Position numbers and translations under genes: made by a program | Shown: positions 62,701 to 64,000 of the stretch, in pieces | Layout: each line of letters begins with the position of its first letter | Position numbering within the stretch: the first letter of the stretch is position 1 | Assembly: GCA_026413225.1 (NCBI GenBank) | Contig: CM048557.1 | Coordinates: forward strand, 64,532,987-64,596,986 | Source: Otis tarda | Taxonomy: Eukaryota > Chordata > Aves > Otidiformes > Otididae | Direction: 5' to 3' | DNA: 64,000 nucleotides | The notes under the pieces: model-generated | What the model saw: the letters and a program-made list of their open reading frames with translations, nothing else | Database searches by the model: none | Told to the model about the DNA's origin: nothing

Positions 62701-64000
62701 TCTGGGCTCTGAACACGGGCTAGAGCAGCCTGAGGTGACTGCAGCTTGCACTGGCTGTTTCTACGAGGTTCCTATCAGAATTAGGAAAATAAGCATTTCA
62801 TCAAGAGGCTAAAACACAAATAATATTTTATTACACCCTGAAATTCCTGTTATGATGAGCATCTATCTGACCACATTTTACCTCGATCTCATACTTATGC
62901 AAGATACCCGCAACAAATCCACTCTGCCATTGCCTGTCACTGCAGAAGAGGAATTGGCTCAGGCACTCAAGGGTCCCAACCCAACAACATGAATGCTGCT
63001 CCAGAAGCTGCAGTAAATTTGAACTTCACATTTTTTATTTTAAATACGCTGCAGGTTATTTCCAAAACCCAAAAGGGCCTTCAGCATGACAAATGATCCC
63101 TCCTGAGCACAACCTGTGATTTCAAAGCACAACCCTTTGCCTCCTCAAGAAGTGGGTTTTATTCTTAGTTGATTTCTGTGGAATTTATGAGATGCATTTT
63201 CAGCTATAGAAAGTAATTGCTCAGTTCATATCCAACAGAAACCTTTCAGCAGAAAACTTCCAGATTCTGGCTGCTAAAGATCTGATGAAAACAAACTCTC
63301 CTCTTTCCTTTAAATGGTCCCATCATTCATGAACCCATTTCTTTGAGTCAGTGCTCCACAAGTTATCATAAATAACTTATCCAACTATTTCTTTGGCCCT
63401 CTATTACCACAATAGTTAGTAGTATCCAGTCTTAAATGCATCTTTGTTCACAGTGCTTTTGCAAGGAAAGGAAATACTCTGATCCTCCTTTCTCCAAAGG
63501 ATGCTTAGAGACGTTAAGTGATTTGCTCAGGGGCAGGAAGAAGTCAGTAGCAGAAGAGCCAAGTTACATCTCCTGATTCCTAGGTTAACACCCTTGTCAT
63601 TTAATCATCTTCTGATTCATTACAGTAAAGCCAGGGAGTTCCAGTGCACTGGGCACTGTTTGTATATGCACAGCCCAAAATCTTAAAAAGCTTCATTCTC
63701 ATGTCACAGGCAAAGATGCGAGGCACATGGATAAGACAGCTCCTGGGAAAATTCAGGAACACATGGAAGAACAACAGCTAAGTGTGCCCAGCAACAGCTG
63801 TCCTCAAACTGTTTGCTGTACAGCCACTTTTTTTTTGTCCCAAACACACAAAACTCAAAAACCTGTCATTGTATATATATAGACGGCAATCCCTGGGGGA
63901 AGGCTGATATTACCAACAGTCAGAAGGAAGGATTATCATGGAGACTTCACTTCTTTGCCACTCCAGTTGCATGGAAATCATGCGGTCACTACTAATTAAA
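53779..64000 (-). other. PRKCH: PRKCH intron, part after the CR1
   Basis: No exon is recognised on either strand; translations show no PKC blocks. The stretch includes short homopolymers and one MIR-like remnant near the right end. A weak CTCF-like CACCAGAGGGAGGG occurs near 58091. The right edge of the window is still inside the intron. Confidence 0.7.
63470..63610 (+). mobile_element. MIR-like SINE remnant
   Basis: The plus strand matches the MIR core in order: CTGATCCTCCTT, AGAGACGTTAAGTGATTTGC, TCAGGGGCAGGAAG, AGTAGCAGAAGAGCCAAG, CTCCTGATTCCTAGG. The segment GTTAAGTGATTTGCTCAGG is close to the MIR text GTTAAGTGACTTGCCCAAGG. It is old and diverged. Confidence 0.6.

Noticed and set aside
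1-64000. tRNA, rRNA or CRISPR features
   Set aside because: No B-box (GGTTCGANNCC) with a matching cloverleaf, no ribosomal text and no regularly spaced repeats were seen.

Overview
The window looks like avian nuclear DNA. It holds single exons separated by large introns, a GC-rich CpG-island promoter, several CR1 LINE copies with the 3' end typical of birds, and no operons. The species cannot be fixed from the sequence. The predicted HIF-1alpha N-terminus resembles, but is shorter than, the chicken form as I remember it.

Layout. The left edge (about 1-1700) is a CpG island containing the first coding exon of HIF1A on the minus strand: start codon at 689-687, splice donor after 667, intron 1 running off the left end. 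Positions 690 to about 1100 should be its 5' UTR and core promoter. Next comes about 44 kb of intergenic DNA, to 45364, in which I recognise no protein-coding gene. It contains three CR1 copies: 3'-end copies on the minus strand at 1790-2296 and 17168-17441, and a longer decayed plus-strand copy at 41455-42643 carrying reverse transcriptase remnants. Simple repeats and AT-rich stretches make up the rest of what I can name.

The last two coding exons of PRKCH (protein kinase C eta) lie on the minus strand: 46961-47104, the end of the kinase domain, and 45365-45511, the C-terminal tail with its turn and hydrophobic motifs and the stop codon. Everything from 47105 to 64000 appears to be one large PRKCH intron holding another CR1 3' end (53481-53778) and two MIR-like remnants. 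I found no further PRKCH exon in it.

The order PRKCH then HIF1A, both on the same strand, matches the known human 14q23 arrangement, and this supports both calls. No undescribed system such as a defence locus, CRISPR array or gene cluster is visible. The observations most worth a second look concern the HIF1A 5' end: a short N-terminus, a two-codon uORF, a long in-frame open stretch upstream, an 18-bp perfect palindrome and an E-box/HRE-like site. The other is the absence of a canonical poly(A) signal downstream of PRKCH.
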